Shown in pieces: positions 5,521-7,481 of a stretch of DNA of 7,481 nucleotides. Within the stretch, counting starts at the first letter, position 1; every line of letters starts with the position of its first letter. The stretch is taken from positions 1-7,481 of the forward strand of contig JALSPL010000484.1 in assembly GCA_026985975.1 (NCBI GenBank). Reading direction: 5' to 3'. This DNA comes from Anaerolineae bacterium. Its GTDB lineage: Bacteria; Chloroflexota; Anaerolineae; J102. The position numbers and the translations under genes were made by a program. The notes under the pieces are model-generated. The model did not search any database. It saw only the letters and a list, made by a program, of their open reading frames with translations, and was not told the origin of the DNA.

Positions 5521-6363
5521 TTACTCCTCCGTAAAGGCGATGGCCGCGTAGCCGACGACCTGTCGTTTGTCGCCCGCGGTGTCGCCCGAGTTGCGATAAT
5601 CCAGCAAATGAGGCGTCCATCCCAACGCCTCAGCGATGAGCATCAGAATGGCCACAGGATAGCGGCCACAAGCCTCGCCGCGCAGGGCCGCCACGACATC
5701 GCCATGCAGAACGGACTCGATAAAGGACGCGTCCAACTGACGAGCTGTGGCATAGGGATGGTAATGACTCAGGTCAGAACTGACCACAATGCGAGCCTTG
5801 GGGTCGGAGGTGATAACGGGCAACATGGCGCGGGCCACGCATTCCACATCGGGCTGGCCCATCAACATGGGAACCACAGAAAAATCTTGAGAAGCAATCA
5901 TCTGCAAAAAGGGCAACTCGACTTCCAGGCTATGTTCAGGCAAATGGGCGTCGTTTTGGATCGCGATACAAGAACTGGACCTGGCCAATTCCTCCACAGT
6001 TGCTTCGTTAACGCTTATGCGCCCCAAAGGCGTTTCCATTGCCCGAAAATCGGCCAACGCCACCTCCGGCACCGGGACATAATGCGCGGGCCCCATGAGA
6101 AAAACGGTTGCATTCTCAGGCAATGGCGCAAGGGCGCTGAAGCTGTAACCGGCAATTGGCCCGGAATAAATGTATCCGGCATGGGGCGCAATAACGGCTC
6201 GCACCGCGCCCTGCAAACGCGGCAATCGAGCCGCCTGCAGATAAGACGCAACTGCGGTTTCCAATCGGGCGGCGTCAGCAGGGTAGAACGCACCCGCCAC
6301 AGCGGGGGGACGAACGCCGCCCACAGAAGCGGATGAAACGCGATAAGGATCGAACCACGTCAT
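5521..6363 (-). CDS. MEMO1-family protein (AmmeMemoRadiSam system protein B)
   Basis: A 280-residue cytoplasmic protein spanning the whole MEMO1 fold, which resembles class III (LigB-type) extradiol dioxygenases. It has VRPPAVAGAFYP at 17-28, APHAGYIYSGP (59-69) with H61, GPAHY (91-95) with H94, PEHSLEVELPF (142-152) with H144, SSDLSHYHPY (195-204) with H200, and CGRYPVAIL (232-240) with C232. H61, H94, H200 and C232 match the metal-site residues of human MEMO1 (H49, H81, H192, C244), so a metal site is probably intact. Human MEMO1 has been reported to bind iron and copper; the bacterial substrate is unknown. The ATG at 6363 follows AAGGAGG (6369-6375) by 5 bp. It is the first gene of the probable operon with AMMECR1 and the SRPBCC gene. 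No clear promoter is visible in the 136-bp gap upstream. Confidence 0.93.
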   Translation of the reverse strand: MTWFDPYRVSSASVGGVRPPAVAGAFYPADAARLETAVASYLQAARLPRLQGAVRAVIAPHAGYIYSGPIAGYSFSALAPLPENATVFLMGPAHYVPVPEVALADFRAMETPLGRISVNEATVEELARSSSCIAIQNDAHLPEHSLEVELPFLQMIASQDFSVVPMLMGQPDVECVARAMLPVITSDPKARIVVSSDLSHYHPYATARQLDASFIESVLHGDVVAALRGEACGRYPVAILMLIAEALGWTPHLLDYRNSGDTAGDKRQVVGYAAIAFTEE

Positions 6364-6431
6364 GACGACCTCCTTGCGGACAAATTTGTTTTCCGTTTAC
6401 GACAACCTGGCAGGCGACATTCCGGAATTGG

Positions 6432-6471
6432 AGCGCCTGCATCAAGCGCTATGACGCTCGCAGGGTGCGAG
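6432..6471. repeat. Two small hairpins downstream of the UspA gene
   Basis: CTCGCA (6457-6462) and TGCGAG (6466-6471) form a perfect 6-bp stem around a 3-base loop. AGCGC (6432-6436) and GCGCT (6446-6450) form a second, weaker stem. They lie 30-70 bp after the UspA stop codon. Neither has a T run, so they are at best a weak or Rho-assisted end, and the UspA transcript may read into the MEMO1 operon. Confidence 0.4.
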
Positions 6472-6499
6472 AAGACGATTGAGTCAGCGCCAAGACGCC

Positions 6500-6919
6500 C
6501 TATGGAATGACCAGAACGGGGATGCGCGTCTGGTTGAGAATCTGCTGGCTGACGCTGCCCAGGAACATCTCGGAAACATCCTTGGGGTTGCGGTGGCCCA
6601 CCAGAATCAGATCGGCGCCGATCCGGTCGGCTTCTTCCAACACGACCTCGGCGGCAGGCCCAATGATGGCCTCGCCCGTCACCTGCAAGCCCACATCTTC
6701 CAGAAACTCGCGGGCGTCTTGCACGACCTGCTGGGCCACCTGACGATAAGCGTTCGCCAGCTCCTCATAGCCATCCTGAGTAACATACTGCTCGGGAAGA
6801 TTGTAAGCATGTACGATATGAATGACGACGCCTTCCTTCTTGCCGAAGTGCATGGCGTAAAGCAAAATGCGATCAGTTGTCGCGGCGCCGTCGATGGCGC
6901 ATAATATCTTATTGAACAT
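6500..6919 (-). CDS. Universal stress protein, UspA family
   Basis: A 139-residue single-domain Usp protein with an alpha/beta nucleotide-binding fold. It begins with the typical first strand and loop MFNKILCAIDGAATTDR and ends with the usual strand TRIPVLVIP. The nucleotide-binding loop near the end runs from VGHRN (107-111) to GSVS (121-124). It fits the G-2x-G-9x-G-S/T pattern of ATP-binding Usp proteins except that N111 replaces the second glycine, so ATP binding is plausible but not assured. Usp proteins usually rise under starvation or oxidative stress; no partner can be named here. The ATG at 6919 is preferred because AGGAGG (6926-6931) lies 6 bp upstream. The upstream in-frame GTG at 6946 would add nine residues, lacks a clear ribosome binding site, and begins at the edge of the repeat region. 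It is probably transcribed alone or with the MEMO1 operon 136 bp downstream. Confidence 0.92.
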   Translation of the reverse strand: MFNKILCAIDGAATTDRILLYAMHFGKKEGVVIHIVHAYNLPEQYVTQDGYEELANAYRQVAQQVVQDAREFLEDVGLQVTGEAIIGPAAEVVLEEADRIGADLILVGHRNPKDVSEMFLGSVSQQILNQTRIPVLVIP

Positions 6920-6950
6920 GGGACGCCTCCTATTGGCGGGTCTCACGAAG

Positions 6951-7130
6951 CAGATGCCATGAGCGATTGCTCGCCAATAAGAATGAAAATCTGGAACGCA
7001 GATACCGCTGATACTCGCAGATTAGCGCAGATTAGCGCAGATTAGCGCAGATTAGCGCAGATTATTCTGATTTTATCTTTTTGATCTGCGCAGATCAGAC
7101 TTTTCTGCGTCATCTGCGTTCTATTTACGA
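6951..7130. repeat. Palindromic intergenic repeat, copy 1 (180 bp, expanded)
   Basis: Copy 1 of a diverged tandem pair. It opens with CAGATGCCATGAGCGATTGC and closes with CTATTTACGA, both shared with copy 2. Inside, GAACGCAGAT (6994-7003) and its exact complement (7112-7121) bound a long imperfect palindrome rich in CGCAGAT/ATCTGCG. It has no coding capacity. The form recalls REP- or MITE-like non-autonomous repeats. Confidence 0.75.
7021..7060. repeat. Exact 10-bp tandem repeat, four units
   Basis: ATTAGCGCAG is repeated four times without error, with a degenerate unit just before (7011-7020) and ATT after it. Removing these 40 bp makes copy 1 of the surrounding repeat 140 bp, almost the 137 bp of copy 2, so the array is a local expansion, probably by replication slippage. 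Confidence 0.9.
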
Positions 7131-7131
7131 A

Positions 7132-7268
7132 CAGATGCCATGAGCGATTGCTCGTCGATAAAAATAAAACCTGAACGCAGAGACTTCTGATGCCGCAGAT
7201 TTTCCTGATTTCATCGTTTTAATCTGCGTCGTTCGGACCTTTCAGCGTCATCTGCATTCTATTTACGA
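7132..7268. repeat. Palindromic intergenic repeat, copy 2 (137 bp)
   Basis: Copy 2 shares the first 23 bases with copy 1 and ends in the same TTTACGA. The inner palindrome runs from GAACGCAGA (7173-7181) to TCTGCATTC (7251-7259), with one mismatch between the arms. It lacks the 10-bp expansion and has diverged in the centre, so the duplication is not recent. Confidence 0.72.
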
Positions 7269-7301
7269 AGCGGCATCTTGCCGGAAGGGGATTCTGTGTT
7301 C

Positions 7302-7330
7302 AGTATAACGACGAAGCATTAGATTTACAT
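7302..7330 (-). promoter_or_regulatory. Weak candidate promoter toward the UspA gene
   Basis: On the minus strand TATACT (7302-7307, five of six) has only a poor -35 (ATGTAA, 7325-7330, three of six) at 17 bp. If used, the UspA leader would be about 375 nt and would run through both palindromic repeats. A promoter inside or after the repeats is also possible. Confidence 0.3.
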
Positions 7331-7361
7331 CATAATTTTCATAAAAACCCGCCGCGTCCGC

Positions 7362-7381
7362 TTTGGAGATTTGCCTCCAAA
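7362..7381. repeat. Perfect 7-bp hairpin in the right-hand spacer
   Basis: TTTGGAG (7362-7368) and CTCCAAA (7375-7381) pair perfectly around a 6-base loop. It lies 30 bp upstream of the rightward -35 box. It could be an operator or a structural remnant. Apart from this, the repeats and the promoters, the gene-free stretch 6920-7481 shows nothing recognisable. Confidence 0.45.
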
Positions 7382-7410
7382 TTGAAACGCATCCCCGCCG
7401 AACGAACAAA

Positions 7411-7439
7411 TTGTCATTATGGCGACCCTGTTGTATACT
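7411..7439 (+). promoter_or_regulatory. Sigma70-type promoter pointing right, out of the window
   Basis: TTGTCA (7411-7416) is followed after exactly 17 bp by TATACT (7434-7439), each five of six consensus bases. Transcription should begin near 7446 and leave the window, so a plus-strand gene divergent from UspA probably starts beyond 7481. A small CTGGC/GCCAG hairpin (7469-7481) at the window edge would fall in its leader. Confidence 0.65.
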
Positions 7440-7481
7440 GACCCCAGTCATTTTACTCGAACCCTAACCTGGCCGAGCCAG

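Noticed and set aside
5608..6336. Plus-strand open frame of 242 codons
   Set aside because: Antisense to the MEMO1-family gene, which carries every family motif.
6364..6450. Separate promoter for the MEMO1 operon
   Set aside because: The best pairing seen (TTGATG, 17 bp, GAATGT) is too weak to call. The palindromes ACAAATTTGT (6380-6389) and ATTCCGGAAT are short enough to be chance.
7011..7063. Possible CRISPR array at the 10-bp repeats
   Set aside because: The units are contiguous with no spacers and far too short for CRISPR repeats, and no cas genes are present. It is a simple tandem repeat.
7263..7451. Minus-strand open frame of 62 codons in the right-hand spacer
   Set aside because: It overlaps the rightward promoter and the end of a repeat copy; no clear ribosome binding site and no recognisable product. 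A small gene cannot be fully excluded.

Overview
The window looks like a stretch of bacterial chromosome with moderately high GC. Every confident gene lies on the minus strand, so the window reads right to left. The mix (P1B-type metal ATPase with a Fur-family regulator, a free-standing acyl-CoA ligase, an AMMECR1/MEMO1 pair, a UspA protein, and spacers full of short repeats) would suit an environmental bacterium such as a member of the Chloroflexota. That is only an impression from gene content and style; no marker gene is present.

Layout from right to left. (1) 7481-6920 holds no convincing gene. It has a good sigma70-type promoter pointing right, out of the window, and two diverged copies of a palindromic repeat (6951-7130 and 7132-7268), one expanded by four exact 10-bp units. 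(2) 6919-6500 is a single-domain UspA-type stress protein. (3) 6363-4382 is a probable operon of three genes: a MEMO1-family protein (AmmeMemoRadiSam B), an AMMECR1-family protein (AmmeMemoRadiSam A) 3 bp later, and a small SRPBCC/START-like protein. A hairpin with a UACG loop and a T run follows. (4) 4252-2681 is a long-chain acyl-CoA ligase with its own promoter, strong ribosome binding site and intrinsic terminator. (5) 2680-2060 is an intergenic region with a 214-bp MITE-like insertion flanked by a perfect 9-bp target duplication, then four GACGA motifs at exact 10-bp spacing facing inverted TCGTC motifs, then the promoter of the next operon. (6) 2059-1 is a PerR-like Fur-family regulator followed 1 bp later by a P1B ATPase with an SPC membrane motif, cut by the left edge after 527 residues.

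The best-supported system is the last one. A near-consensus promoter (TTGACA, 17 bp, TAAAAT) has a perfectly symmetric PerR-box-like operator over its -10 and predicted start site. It drives a regulator directly coupled to a P1B-4-like exporter. This resembles the known PerR control of ferrous-iron efflux ATPases, and suggests an autoregulated iron or cobalt efflux operon. Two details stand out: the regulator's presumed sensing site departs from canonical PerR at two ligands, and the ATPase carries two N-terminal HMA-like folds without CxxC metal motifs. No wholly new system was found; the intergenic repeats and the AMMECR1/MEMO1/SRPBCC group are the least explained parts.
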